In this document: positions 7,791 through 15,855 of the stretch, in pieces
Numbering within the stretch: position 1 is the first letter of the stretch
Layout: each line of letters opens with the position of its first letter
From: Ruthenibacterium sp.
GTDB taxonomy: Bacteria > Bacillota > Clostridia > Oscillospirales > Ruminococcaceae
Direction: 5' to 3'
NCBI GenBank assembly: GCA_020025235.1
Contig: JAHHSL010000022.1
Span: 1 to 33,151, forward strand
Length of the DNA: 33,151 nucleotides
Notes under the pieces: generated by a model
The model's database searches: none
What the model was told of the DNA's origin: nothing
Seen by the model: the letters and a program-made list of their open reading frames with translations, nothing else
Position numbers and translations under genes: made by a program

Positions 7791-7819
7791 ACTATACCAG
7801 ATCATCCGCTGCATTACAA
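7791..7819 (-). promoter_or_regulatory. Promoter of the fucosidase gene
   Basis: On the minus strand TTGTAA (7819-7814) and TATAGT (7796-7791) are 17 bases apart. The fucosidase ATG lies about 45 bases downstream. Confidence 0.6.
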
Positions 7820-7838
7820 TCGGAAATCCGGGGATTTT

Positions 7839-8621
7839 TTATCCGAGCGCCACGTCCAGAATCATCATGACACTGAAACCAACGGCAAAGAAAATCGTGC
7901 CGACGTCCGAATGTTTTCCTTCGGACATTTCAGGGATCAGCTCTTCCACCACAACATAGATCATAGCGCCCGCCGCAAAGCTGAGCAGGTACGGCAGGAT
8001 CGGCACCACAAGGTCGGCTGCAATGATCGTCAGCAGTGCGCCGATCGGTTCCACAACGCCGGAAAGCACACCGTACCAGAAGGATTTCGATTTGCGCACG
8101 CCTTCCGAGCGAAGCGGCATGGAGATGATTGCTCCTTCCGGGAAGTTCTGGATCGCGATGCCCAGTGAAAGTGCCAGTGCGCCCATAAGCGTGATGCCGG
8201 TATTGCCTGCGCGCCAGCCGGCATACACAACGCCGACTGCCATGCCTTCGGGGATGTTATGTAAGGTGACCGCCAGCACCAGCATGGTGGTGCGCTGCAG
8301 CTTTGTTTTCGGGCCTTCCGCCTGCGCGCTGTGCTGATGCAGATGCGGGATGATATGATCGAGCAGCAAAAGGAACAGGATCCCGACCCAAAAGCCGACG
8401 GCAGCCGGGATAAACGACCATTTGCCCATGTGCTCTGATTGATCGAGCGCCGGGATCAGCAGGCTCCATACCGAAGCCGCCACCATAACGCCGCCCGCAA
8501 AGCCGGACGCTGCACGCTGCGTAAAAAGGCTCATGCCCTTTTTCATAAAAAAGACGCACGCCGCGCCGAGGGATGTTCCCGCAAAGGGGATCAGAATACC
8601 GATCCATGTGTTTATATCCAT
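7839..8621 (-). CDS. ZIP family metal transporter (ZupT/GufA type)
   Basis: This 260-residue membrane protein imports zinc or other divalent metals such as iron or manganese. It has about eight helices. The two metal-site helices carry TLHNIPEGMAVG and AIQNFPEGAIIS, the family's HNxPEG and QNxPEG signatures, and EELIPEM follows near the C-terminus. A His-rich loop (DHIIPHLHQHSAQ) sits between helices 3 and 4, as is usual. The start at 8621 has AGGAGT 9 bases upstream; the open frame extends further upstream without a ribosome binding site. A DtxR-like palindrome at the transcription start suggests metal-dependent repression. No terminator is visible before the fucosidase promoter. Confidence 0.93.
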   Translation of the reverse strand: MDINTWIGILIPFAGTSLGAACVFFMKKGMSLFTQRAASGFAGGVMVAASVWSLLIPALDQSEHMGKWSFIPAAVGFWVGILFLLLLDHIIPHLHQHSAQAEGPKTKLQRTTMLVLAVTLHNIPEGMAVGVVYAGWRAGNTGITLMGALALSLGIAIQNFPEGAIISMPLRSEGVRKSKSFWYGVLSGVVEPIGALLTIIAADLVVPILPYLLSFAAGAMIYVVVEELIPEMSEGKHSDVGTIFFAVGFSVMMILDVALG

Positions 8622-8672
8622 TGTTTTTTTACTCCTTTCAAGCGCCCGCCGTGCTGCGGCAGGCATTTCGCG

Positions 8673-8732
8673 CATAAGTTAGCCATAACTAACTTATGAT
8701 ATCTATTGTACCGTAATTTCCAAAAAAAGCAA
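8673..8732 (-). promoter_or_regulatory. ZIP gene promoter with DtxR-like operator over the start site
   Basis: On the minus strand TTGCTT (8732-8727) and TACAAT (8710-8705) are 16 bases apart. Directly downstream, over the expected transcription start, is a perfect 10-bp inverted repeat: CATAAGTTAG (8673-8682) and CTAACTTATG (8689-8698) with 6 bases between. The core GTTAGCC resembles half of the DtxR/IdeR iron box. A metal-sensing repressor is therefore likely (inference). Confidence 0.75.
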
Positions 8733-8841
8733 GCTTTTTATTTTTCCCGCACGTTCCGCTTTGCACAAAAGAAAAGCCTGTGATCCCCTGTGCTCCCCTT
8801 TTACCGGATGCCCGTCCGCAAATGCAGATAGACGTTTTTAT
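8699..8841. other. Gene-free part of the interval between the ZIP gene and the Sel1 gene
   Basis: Genes are absent from 8622 to 8964. Apart from the ZIP promoter/operator and the Sel1-gene terminator at 8842-8880, I see no further RNA gene, repeat or start site in this stretch. Confidence 0.5.
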
Positions 8842-8880
8842 AAAAAATCCCGAGGACGGTTTAAGAGCCTTCCTCGGGAT
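8842..8880 (-). terminator. Terminator of the Sel1-repeat gene
   Basis: On the minus strand the arms at 8880-8871 and 8856-8847 form a perfect 10-bp stem (ATCCCGAGGA and TCCTCGGGAT) with a 14-base loop, followed by a T-run (8846-8842). Confidence 0.92.
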
Positions 8881-8964
8881 CGTTTCTTTTATGTACGCAT
8901 GGCAGATCATACCGCTTTTGCATATTCAGCATTTCTTTTGGCTGCGGCGCAAAAGCAGAGCTGT

Positions 8965-10215
8965 TTATCTGCGCTTCCAATTGCCGAACAGCGTCTTTTT
9001 GTAGTTGAGCAGTTCTTCCCGCGCCTGCCTGGTTCCGGATTTCTGCAGGTGTTCCACGCCTTTCCGGATATCCTGCTGTACGCCGCCCAGACCGTAGCAA
9101 TACAGATAGCCGCGCATATACTCGACCTCATCGTTCTTCCAGTCCACCTCGCGCAGATACTTGCAGGCCAGCGCATAGTCCTGCTGGGTGCCAAGGCCTT
9201 CAAAGCAGCACTTTGCCAGATAATAGACGCCGAAGTTGTTATCGGGATCGGCCTGATGTCCCCACGTCAGCAGCTGATATGCCTTTGCATAATCGCGCGG
9301 GACGCCGTCGCCTTCAAAGTAATTGGCGCCCAGATAATTGGCGGCATAGGGATGCATACTGCCCCATTCGCAGTCAAGGCACCGTTCAAAATAGGACACG
9401 GCTTTTTCATAATCCACCGTGACGCCCCTGCCCAGCTGATAAAATTTCCCCAGCCAGTAGCAGGCGTCCATTTCGCCGCCCTCCACAGCGCGTTCGTACC
9501 AGTGCCTTGCACTGACATAATCCTCTTGATTCGCCAGTTGACCGGCATAGCTGTACTGCCAGCCGGGATAGCCGTATTCCGCACCGATACGGGCAATGTC
9601 CTTTGCCTTTTCGGGACACGGCGGGATGATATCATCGCCCTCGCGGTAAAGCTTATTCAGGTTATTGCCCGCAAGGAAAATGCCGCCGCGGAAAGCTTTC
9701 CAGAACAGATCCTCACATTTGAGGACGTTTTCTTCCATGTAGGCTTTGAATTCCTGATCGCTGTTGAAGGCATCCCGGCCCTTATTCTGGATACGCAGGA
9801 AATCCCACCAGAAATAGCTGTTGGCAAGCGTATACTGGCAGAAAGCGTCCCCTTTGGCCGCCATGGCTTCCACCTTATCCGCCGCTTCCTGCAGGCTGGC
9901 AAACGGCATTTCTTTCATTAAGGAAGGCGTCAGCTCTCCGCTGCGAAGTGCCACCAGCACGCCGAGTGCACTGCCGTTTTTCACCGACTGATGCAGCAGC
10001 ATCGTGGCTTCTTCTTCCTGTTCCGGGAATCCGTGTCCTTCCCACACATAATGTTTGCCGCTGCAGCAGCGCGCCAGAATGCACATGGCGTCTGCATCGC
10101 CTTCGTTTACTGCCTGCAGCAGCAGCTCTCTGCCCTCGAATCCCTTCTGAAGACGCTCGTTGTAATAGATGTACGAAAGCGCCTGCTCCACCTTATCGCT
10201 GAATACCTTTCCCAT
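8965..10215 (-). CDS. Sel1-like repeat (SLR) protein
   Basis: This 416-residue soluble protein has at least five Sel1-like repeats from about residue 225 to 400. Each pairs a helix such as YWLGKFYQLGRGV with AVSYFERCL-type second helices; others read NYLGANYFEGDGVPRDYAKA and YLAKCCFEGLGTQQDYA. SLR units form alpha-solenoids that bind other proteins. The N-terminal half is also helical but less regular. There is no signal peptide or membrane segment, so it is probably cytoplasmic. GAGG sits about 10 bases upstream of ATG 10215. The gene follows a membrane protein gene after 22 bases, so the two are co-transcribed and may interact. No enzyme motif is visible; the role is unknown. Confidence 0.85.
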   Translation of the reverse strand: MGKVFSDKVEQALSYIYYNERLQKGFEGRELLLQAVNEGDADAMCILARCCSGKHYVWEGHGFPEQEEEATMLLHQSVKNGSALGVLVALRSGELTPSLMKEMPFASLQEAADKVEAMAAKGDAFCQYTLANSYFWWDFLRIQNKGRDAFNSDQEFKAYMEENVLKCEDLFWKAFRGGIFLAGNNLNKLYREGDDIIPPCPEKAKDIARIGAEYGYPGWQYSYAGQLANQEDYVSARHWYERAVEGGEMDACYWLGKFYQLGRGVTVDYEKAVSYFERCLDCEWGSMHPYAANYLGANYFEGDGVPRDYAKAYQLLTWGHQADPDNNFGVYYLAKCCFEGLGTQQDYALACKYLREVDWKNDEVEYMRGYLYCYGLGGVQQDIRKGVEHLQKSGTRQAREELLNYKKTLFGNWKRR

Positions 10216-10237
10216 TGCCGTTCGCCTCTTTTTTTAG

Positions 10238-11899
10238 TTATTGTGTGATCTTGCGGGTCACGTCTTTCCATTCCTGCCATTGGGGAGAAAAGTTCCCGTC
10301 ATAAAAAGCCAGGAACCATTCTGCCGCCTGACGGTGAGTGCACTTTATTTCAAAGAAACGCAGCTTTCCGTCCACGGGACGGCTGACAGTCACCGTGCAG
10401 CGGCGGTCGTTCTCATCCCCGTTGTGGACGCTCATTATCAGATAGCCGCCCTTTTTGATGCAGCGCACCATTTTGCAGCTTTGATCCACGATGCTTTCAG
10501 CTGCAAGACGGACGTCCTCCCGCGTGAAGGTGTAATGATTCTGCCCTACGCCCGAAGCGGAAACCAGACGCAGCTCGCCCGGGTGGACACGTCCTGCGGC
10601 ATTGTCTTCCTTTTCCCTTGCGCAGAAGTTCAGGTCGATGCTTCCCCACTGTTCCAGATGTCCTGTTTCCCACTGGCCAGGCTCGTCGATCTTTCCTTCC
10701 GCCCATGTCATCAGGATGCGGATCGTCTCCCGGTCGTTGTGAGTCCAGCGCGCCAGAGCCTTTCGGTCTGTATCCTTCCCCGCACCCGGAACATACTCTT
10801 CCAAAAGCAGCTGTGTGCCCTCCGGCTTATCGGGGAAACACCACATCGCACCGTACTGTACGCCTTCGAACAGGAGCGGCTTTCCGGCTGTGAGCGCCAG
10901 CCCTTCCCTTCTGTGTTCGCCGCTGAGGATCTTTTGCAGCACCTTTTCGTCCACGCGGGATGTGGCGCTGATTTCATAGGAGGAAAGGATCACGCGCTGT
11001 TCGCGTTCAGACGGACGCCGGAAGCTTTGCAGCTGCTGATCCGTCTGACGGCGGCGGAACTCCCGTTCGCGTTTTTCCTTTTCCTCATCCGAAGCGCCGC
11101 GGAAACGGCTCATCTCATTATAATCACCGAAGTATGCGTAAGGTGCGCGCAGCTTCAGACATTCCAGAATCATTTTCAGTTCGTCAGGCTTTTGCACATC
11201 GCTGTACATGACCTGATTGCGGTCATCCACGATGTACAGTTCCACCTCGCGGGCGCTGGTCGCTTTGTTATTGCGATAATGCGTTACGATTTCATCGCGC
11301 CCGAATACTCCGCGGATCCGCGGGATATAGCTGACATGATCGCCCAGCACCCACTGCTCACCGATTATGATCCGCCCAAAGGTTCTGCCGTTTTCCTCCA
11401 GGTCTTTATCCACCATGGCAAACAGTTCCGACACCGGCGGCGCTTCCTCCGGATAAGGCAGCTGAGAACGAATGGATTCTGCCACCGCACTTTTTTCCGG
11501 GAAAAAGCTGTTGCGCACGCTGATGTAAATCAGAAAAGCGCCCAGCAAAAGCAGAAAAGCGCCGCATGCTATAAAGCCGATTTTTTCAGGCTTTGTCTGG
11601 TTGAGCCCCATTTGATAGGTGTTGTCGTACCACACGACCCACAGCATTCCGCAGCCCAGGGCAAGGAAAAGGATCCCCCACGGCATGGCTTTCAGCAGCC
11701 CGTGAGTTCTGGCCATGCAGTAGCCGCCATCCGCCATTCCGGGATATTTTTTCTGCTGATGACGGGCATACCAAACGACAAGCGGGATGCCGAACAGCGG
11801 GCTGAGCGCAAAGCTCAGCGCTATGCCCGCCAGCACATAGGCCACAATGTTCCAGGGCCATTTCAGCAAGGGGCCCTTTCGTTTTTCTTCTTTTTTCAT
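10238..11899 (-). CDS. Membrane protein of unknown function, three helices and large cytoplasmic part
   Basis: The protein has 553 residues. Hydrophobic segments are at about 17-45, 72-91 and 107-127, followed by a soluble region of more than 400 residues. Parts of this region can be described: a possible folded domain around IIIGEQWVLGDHVSYIPRIR (about 174-193), a highly charged, probably helical linker around 280-305 (DEEKEKREREFRRRQTD), and a C-terminal domain with mixed strands. I recognise no family and see no catalytic motif. AGGAG lies 7 bases upstream of ATG 11899, and a TTGACA/TATATT promoter precedes it. It is the first gene of an operon with the Sel1-repeat protein. Confidence 0.85.
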   Translation of the reverse strand: MKKEEKRKGPLLKWPWNIVAYVLAGIALSFALSPLFGIPLVVWYARHQQKKYPGMADGGYCMARTHGLLKAMPWGILFLALGCGMLWVVWYDNTYQMGLNQTKPEKIGFIACGAFLLLLGAFLIYISVRNSFFPEKSAVAESIRSQLPYPEEAPPVSELFAMVDKDLEENGRTFGRIIIGEQWVLGDHVSYIPRIRGVFGRDEIVTHYRNNKATSAREVELYIVDDRNQVMYSDVQKPDELKMILECLKLRAPYAYFGDYNEMSRFRGASDEEKEKREREFRRRQTDQQLQSFRRPSEREQRVILSSYEISATSRVDEKVLQKILSGEHRREGLALTAGKPLLFEGVQYGAMWCFPDKPEGTQLLLEEYVPGAGKDTDRKALARWTHNDRETIRILMTWAEGKIDEPGQWETGHLEQWGSIDLNFCAREKEDNAAGRVHPGELRLVSASGVGQNHYTFTREDVRLAAESIVDQSCKMVRCIKKGGYLIMSVHNGDENDRRCTVTVSRPVDGKLRFFEIKCTHRQAAEWFLAFYDGNFSPQWQEWKDVTRKITQ

Positions 11900-11953
11900 T
11901 CCGGTGCTCCTGTAAGAAATATTTCCGTTTTAGAATGGTTTTATGTCATTTGT

Positions 11954-11983
11954 AATATAGCATTTATGGGCGAACTGTGTCAA
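11954..11983 (-). promoter_or_regulatory. Promoter of the membrane protein/Sel1 operon
   Basis: On the minus strand a consensus TTGACA (11983-11978) and TATATT (11959-11954) are 18 bases apart, about 55 bases upstream of the first start codon. Confidence 0.75.
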
Positions 11984-12023
11984 TAACTTTATTTTTTCGG
12001 TTCTGCGGAAGATTTTTTCCTTT

Positions 12024-12563
12024 TTATGCGCGCGGTTCGATATAGGAAACGAAATCCTGCGGGTTCATTTCATACAGCACGGCAGAGCGCAGCTGCCCCA
12101 GCTGATCGCGCCACGAATCCCGTTCCACCGCGATCTTGCGAAAACCCAGCTGTTCGTACACATGCTGCGCTCTTACGTTTTCCAAGTTGGGGTCCACCGT
12201 GATTTTCCGAACGCCGAAGTCCGAAAGCAACGCCCCGATAAAAAGGCTCAGGACCTGTTTGCCAAGCCCGTGGTTCTGGTACACTTTTTTGCAGATATTG
12301 ATTCCGATCTCGGCAGTTTTTTCTTCGGAAATTCTGTAATTCATTTCGCCGATCGGGGTGTCGTCATACAGGATGACGCAGAGGCACTTGCGGGATTCAT
12401 CCTGCGCCGCAATATCCGCCGCAAGGTCTTTTTCCAAAGTCCCGATGCCGCGCGGGAAGCCCGCATGCGCCATTACCTCTCCGTCATTCCACCAGCTGCA
12501 GATCAGCGCTGCATCCTGCGGTTTTGCGCTCCTGATCCGGATATTTTTCCATTCCAGTTCCAT
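12024..12563 (-). CDS. GNAT family N-acetyltransferase
   Basis: This 179-residue protein has the GNAT fold, which transfers an acetyl group from acetyl-CoA to an amine. The acetyl-CoA binding region is NICKKVYQNHGLGKQVLSLF (about 105-124, motif A with a variant of Q/RxxGxG/A). TVDPNLENVRAQHVYEQLGF near 140-160 is the typical motif B with the N-x-R-A-x-x-x-Y-E-x-x-G-F pattern. The start at 12563 precedes ELEWKNIRIR, the usual first strand; the open frame continues upstream to 12659 without support. It resembles RimJ/RimL or aminoglycoside-acetyltransferase-like members, but the substrate is unknown. It is monocistronic, with a promoter at 12616-12644. Confidence 0.88.
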   Translation of the reverse strand: MELEWKNIRIRSAKPQDAALICSWWNDGEVMAHAGFPRGIGTLEKDLAADIAAQDESRKCLCVILYDDTPIGEMNYRISEEKTAEIGINICKKVYQNHGLGKQVLSLFIGALLSDFGVRKITVDPNLENVRAQHVYEQLGFRKIAVERDSWRDQLGQLRSAVLYEMNPQDFVSYIEPRA

Positions 12564-12615
12564 ACTCGTTTCCTTCCCGCCGGCCGATGCACCGGCACGC
12601 TTTTCTTTTTCGTCC

Positions 12616-12644
12616 AGTATATCACAAATCGGACGGCCTGTGCA
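12616..12644 (-). promoter_or_regulatory. Probable promoter of the GNAT gene
   Basis: On the minus strand TGCACA (12644-12639) and TATACT (12621-12616) are 17 bases apart. The -35 box matches the consensus at four of six positions, the -10 box at five of six. Confidence 0.5.
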
Positions 12645-12657
12645 GTTTTTATATGAC

Positions 12658-12709
12658 AAAAGGCGGAACCGGACATCTGCAGACCGCAGAGTTCTCGATT
12701 CCGCCTTTT
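12658..12709 (-). terminator. Terminator downstream of the ClpE-like gene
   Basis: AAAAGGCGGAA (12658-12668) and TTCCGCCTTTT (12699-12709) pair perfectly, with a short inner CTGC/GCAG stem in the loop and a T-run within and after the last arm on the minus strand. Confidence 0.85.
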
Positions 12710-12723
12710 CAGGGCTTTTCTTT

Positions 12724-12747
12724 CAGCCGGATACCGTCATCCGGCTG
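12724..12747 (-). other. Second hairpin just after the ClpE-like stop codon
   Basis: CAGCCGGAT (12724-12732) and ATCCGGCTG (12739-12747) form a perfect 9-bp stem with a 6-base loop, 8 bases after the stop. No T-run follows, so it may protect the mRNA end rather than stop transcription. Confidence 0.55.
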
Positions 12748-12755
12748 CCATATTT

Positions 12756-15104
12756 TCAGCAGTGCAGAACGATTTCTCCGTCCGCAGCGTCCACTTCAAC
12801 TGTCGCAAGCTGCTCGCCACTGATGATTTTTCCGGCAATGCCATCCTCTACTTCCTTGCGGATGACACGGCGCAGATCGCGCGCGCCGAACTTGCCGCCC
12901 TTGGCTTTTTCGCACAGCAGCGCAAGCGCATCCTCTGTCCACGAAAGGCCGATGCCCTTTGCCGCAAGCGGCTCTTTGTATTCACCCAGCATCAGCGCCG
13001 CGATCTTCTTCAGATCCTCCGGCGAAAGCGGCGCGAATGTCACGATCTCGTCCACACGGCTCATAAATTCCGGACGCAGGAACTCGCCCAGAGCGCGCAT
13101 GGATTTATCACGGCTCATTTCCGCCAGTGTGCGGTTGAAGCCCGTCTCGCCTGTTTTATCACTCGACCCGGCGTTGCTGGTCATGCAGATCACCGTATTT
13201 TCAAAGCTGACGGTGCGGCCCTGTGCATCGTTGATCTTGCCTTCATCCAGGATCTGCAGCAGGATGTTCATAACATCGGGATGCGCTTTTTCGATTTCGT
13301 CGAACAGAACCACGCTGTACGGCTTGCGGCGCACCTTTTCCGTCAGTTGGCCGGCTTCGTCATAACCGACATATCCCGGAGGGGCGCCGATCAGACGGCT
13401 GACGGTATGCTTTTCCATATATTCCGACATATCCAGACGGATGAGCGGGTCTACGGTATCGAACAGCTGCAGCGCAAGCTGTTTGACAAGTTCGGTCTTG
13501 CCGACGCCGGTCGGCCCAACGAAGATAAAGCTTGCCGGACGGCGGCGTGCTGCGATATCGGCGCGGCTGCGCTTGACGGCGTTTGCCACCAGATGCACGG
13601 CCTCCTGCTGGCCGATGATGACCTGATTGAGGTTTTCTTCCAGATGCGCAAGCTTGGTGTATTCGGTTTCCTTCACCTTTGCCGCCGGGATGCCCGTCCA
13701 AAGTTCGATCACCTTTGCCACATCTTCCATGGTGACTTCAATGGCTTCCACGGCCTCACGCTTTGCGGGCAGTTCGGCTTCCAGACGCAGGATCTCGGAT
13801 TTGAGCTGCGCGAGCTTTTCATAATCCGGGTCATCCTTCGACTGTTCCTGTTCCGCCACCTGTGCGTTCAGCTCTTCCAGATGTTTTTCGCTTTCGACCC
13901 AGTCCGTGATTTCCGGATGACGCAGGCTGCAGCATGCGCACGCCTCGTCCAGAAGGTCGATTGCCTTATCCGGCAGGAAACGATCGGTGATATAGCGTTC
14001 GGAAAGCACAACGGTGCTGCGGACGATCGCATCGCCCACCTTGACGTGGTGATACGCCTCATAATATTCCCGGATGCCCGAAATGACAGCAACGGCATCG
14101 TCGATCGACGGTTCTTCGATCTTCACGGGCTGGAAGCGGCGTTCCAGTGCCTGATCCTTTTCAATGAACTTGCGGTATTCGGCAAATGTGGTTGCACCGA
14201 TGACCTGGATCTCGCCGCGGGAAAGCGCAGGCTTCAGGATGTTTGCCGCATTCATGGCTCCCTCGGAATCCCCTGCGCCGGTGATGTTGTGGATCTCGTC
14301 GATAAACAGGATCACATTGCCCGCCGCCTTCACTTCACCGATCAGACCCTTGACGCGGCTTTCAAACTGGCCGCGGAACTGGGTGCCTGCCACAAGGCTT
14401 GTGAGGTCGAGCAGATAGATTTCCTTATCGCGCAGACGTGCGGGCACGTCGCCTTCCACGATATGCAGTGCAATGCCCTCTGCGATCGCCGTTTTGCCGA
14501 CGCCGGCCTCACCGATCAGACAGGGGTTATTTTTCTGGCGGCGGGACAGGATCTGAATGGTGCGGTAAATTTCCTTATCGCGCCCGACGATCCTGTCCAG
14601 CTTGCCCTCGCGCGCCTTGCGCGTCAGGTTTTCGCAGTAATTATCGAGGAATTTCCGCTTTTTGCCGTGCGGATTCTTGCTCTTGGGCTCTTTATCGTCC
14701 GCGGATTCCTCCTCGTCTTTCTTTTTCCCGATGCCGAAAATGCCGAACGGGAACGTTGCGTTGCCGCCGGGCGTGAAATCGTCATCGCCGTTTTCGCTTT
14801 CATCGGCAGACGAATCCCCGTCCCCGTTTGCAGCGCCATCCATACCGGGCATGCCGAACATGCCAAGCTGCTGCATCATGGTGGAAGGGTCGATTTCACC
14901 GTTCTGCATCATATCGGTGACGCGTTCTTCCATTGCCGATAATTCTTCTTCTGAGACGCCGAACTGCTTCATGAGGTCATCCACCGGCTTGATGCCGAGT
15001 TCATGCGCACATGTCAGACAGTAGCCCTCGCTTTTCGTCTGGCCCGCTTCATACTTTTGTACGAACACAACGGCCGGACGTTTTTGACATCTACTACAAA
15101 GCAT
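12756..15104 (-). CDS. clpE: ClpE-like AAA+ unfoldase with N-terminal zinc ribbon
   Basis: This 782-residue HSP100 ATPase unfolds proteins for the ClpP protease. Cys3, Cys6, Cys29 and Cys32 form a CxxC-CxxC zinc ribbon like that of ClpE and McsA. The double Clp-N domain of ClpC is absent. A Met/Gly-rich and acidic linker (about 75-145) leads to D1 (Walker A GEAGVGKT at 198-205, Walker B VILFIDEIHN), a short coiled-coil M region, and D2 (GPTGVGKT near 520, VVLFDEIEKAHPD, APPGYVGYDEAG). The loop ETGFNR after the TSNAG segment is where the ClpP-docking xGF tripeptide is expected. AAAGGAA lies 8 bases upstream of ATG 15104. The gene follows the CvpA gene by 30 bases. No CtsR or McsA/McsB gene is in the window. 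Confidence 0.93.
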   Translation of the reverse strand: MLCSRCQKRPAVVFVQKYEAGQTKSEGYCLTCAHELGIKPVDDLMKQFGVSEEELSAMEERVTDMMQNGEIDPSTMMQQLGMFGMPGMDGAANGDGDSSADESENGDDDFTPGGNATFPFGIFGIGKKKDEEESADDKEPKSKNPHGKKRKFLDNYCENLTRKAREGKLDRIVGRDKEIYRTIQILSRRQKNNPCLIGEAGVGKTAIAEGIALHIVEGDVPARLRDKEIYLLDLTSLVAGTQFRGQFESRVKGLIGEVKAAGNVILFIDEIHNITGAGDSEGAMNAANILKPALSRGEIQVIGATTFAEYRKFIEKDQALERRFQPVKIEEPSIDDAVAVISGIREYYEAYHHVKVGDAIVRSTVVLSERYITDRFLPDKAIDLLDEACACCSLRHPEITDWVESEKHLEELNAQVAEQEQSKDDPDYEKLAQLKSEILRLEAELPAKREAVEAIEVTMEDVAKVIELWTGIPAAKVKETEYTKLAHLEENLNQVIIGQQEAVHLVANAVKRSRADIAARRRPASFIFVGPTGVGKTELVKQLALQLFDTVDPLIRLDMSEYMEKHTVSRLIGAPPGYVGYDEAGQLTEKVRRKPYSVVLFDEIEKAHPDVMNILLQILDEGKINDAQGRTVSFENTVICMTSNAGSSDKTGETGFNRTLAEMSRDKSMRALGEFLRPEFMSRVDEIVTFAPLSPEDLKKIAALMLGEYKEPLAAKGIGLSWTEDALALLCEKAKGGKFGARDLRRVIRKEVEDGIAGKIISGEQLATVEVDAADGEIVLHC

Positions 15105-15134
15105 TCCGATTGTTCCTTTCTTTTCCGCGTTCCG

Positions 15135-15818
15135 TTACATAAACGGATTATAGGCGGAGAAAAATGAATAGAAGTAACTGCCCGAAAGTGCAGCGTCGTT
15201 GATGACAGGCAGATTACCGTTTGTTATGACAACCACCGCCCAAAGCAGGCAGAGGATGATCAGCACATTGATGATACCCGAAACCACGCCCACGCATACG
15301 CCGAGCGTGCGGTTGATGCCGCCGATCAGCGGGATGCGGTTCAGATTCGTAAGCACCGCAGCCAGCAGCGCAATGATCACGCGGCACAGGATAAAGGTTG
15401 CAAAGAACAGCAGGACCGTAATCATCGGCACGACCAGCGGCGCAATGATTTTTTCCACCACCTGATGTGCGATATCCGGCGCATTGGAATCCAAAAGCCC
15501 CGATGCGGACGCCATGATATTATCGATGAACTTCTGAGGAATGATGCCGGAAAGATTTTCCAGGATCACATTCAGGTTCACCGTGCCGTACTGCTGGATC
15601 GTGCTGGCGGTTTTTTCGATCAGGCCGGATTTGAAAAAGTTTTCAAACACGGTGGGCGATACCCGGCCGGACACGCCCCACGCCAGTGCCAGAGAGACAA
15701 GGTTGCCCACAAGGCTGATGACGCCTGCCGCAAACCCCTTGCGCGCATAGTGAAACACGGTTCCGACGATGACCGCGATCAGTGCAATGTCGATCATGAT
15801 TGCAGGTGAAATATTCAT
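15135..15818 (-). CDS. CvpA family membrane protein
   Basis: This 227-residue membrane protein matches the CvpA family in its N-terminal helix pair (IDIALIAVIVGTVFHYARKG and ISLVGNLVSLALAWGVS) and its C-terminal pair with GGINRTLGVCVGVVSG at about 166-181. Between the two pairs is a soluble stretch of about 70 residues, probably outside the membrane. CvpA was named for colicin V production, but its general role is unclear; links to envelope integrity are reported. AGGAAGAGG precedes ATG 15818. It lies 37 bases downstream of the DUF5711-type gene and 30 bases upstream of the ClpE-like gene, so all three are probably co-transcribed. Confidence 0.85.
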   Translation of the reverse strand: MNISPAIMIDIALIAVIVGTVFHYARKGFAAGVISLVGNLVSLALAWGVSGRVSPTVFENFFKSGLIEKTASTIQQYGTVNLNVILENLSGIIPQKFIDNIMASASGLLDSNAPDIAHQVVEKIIAPLVVPMITVLLFFATFILCRVIIALLAAVLTNLNRIPLIGGINRTLGVCVGVVSGIINVLIILCLLWAVVVITNGNLPVINDAALSGSYFYSFFSAYNPFM

Positions 15819-15855
15819 TCGATCCTCTTCCTTTTCCTATAAAATTTATTCTGCT

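Noticed and set aside
10241..11986. 581-codon plus-strand frame opposite the three-helix membrane protein
   Set aside because: The minus strand has the start site, promoter, membrane helices and operon partner; the plus frame has none of these and is His/Ala/Arg-rich like other shadows.
12762..14942. Long open frame (over 700 codons) on the plus strand, antisense to the ClpE-like gene
   Set aside because: It is the mirror of a well-conserved AAA+ gene in a GC-rich codon context, has no ribosome binding site and encodes no recognisable domain.
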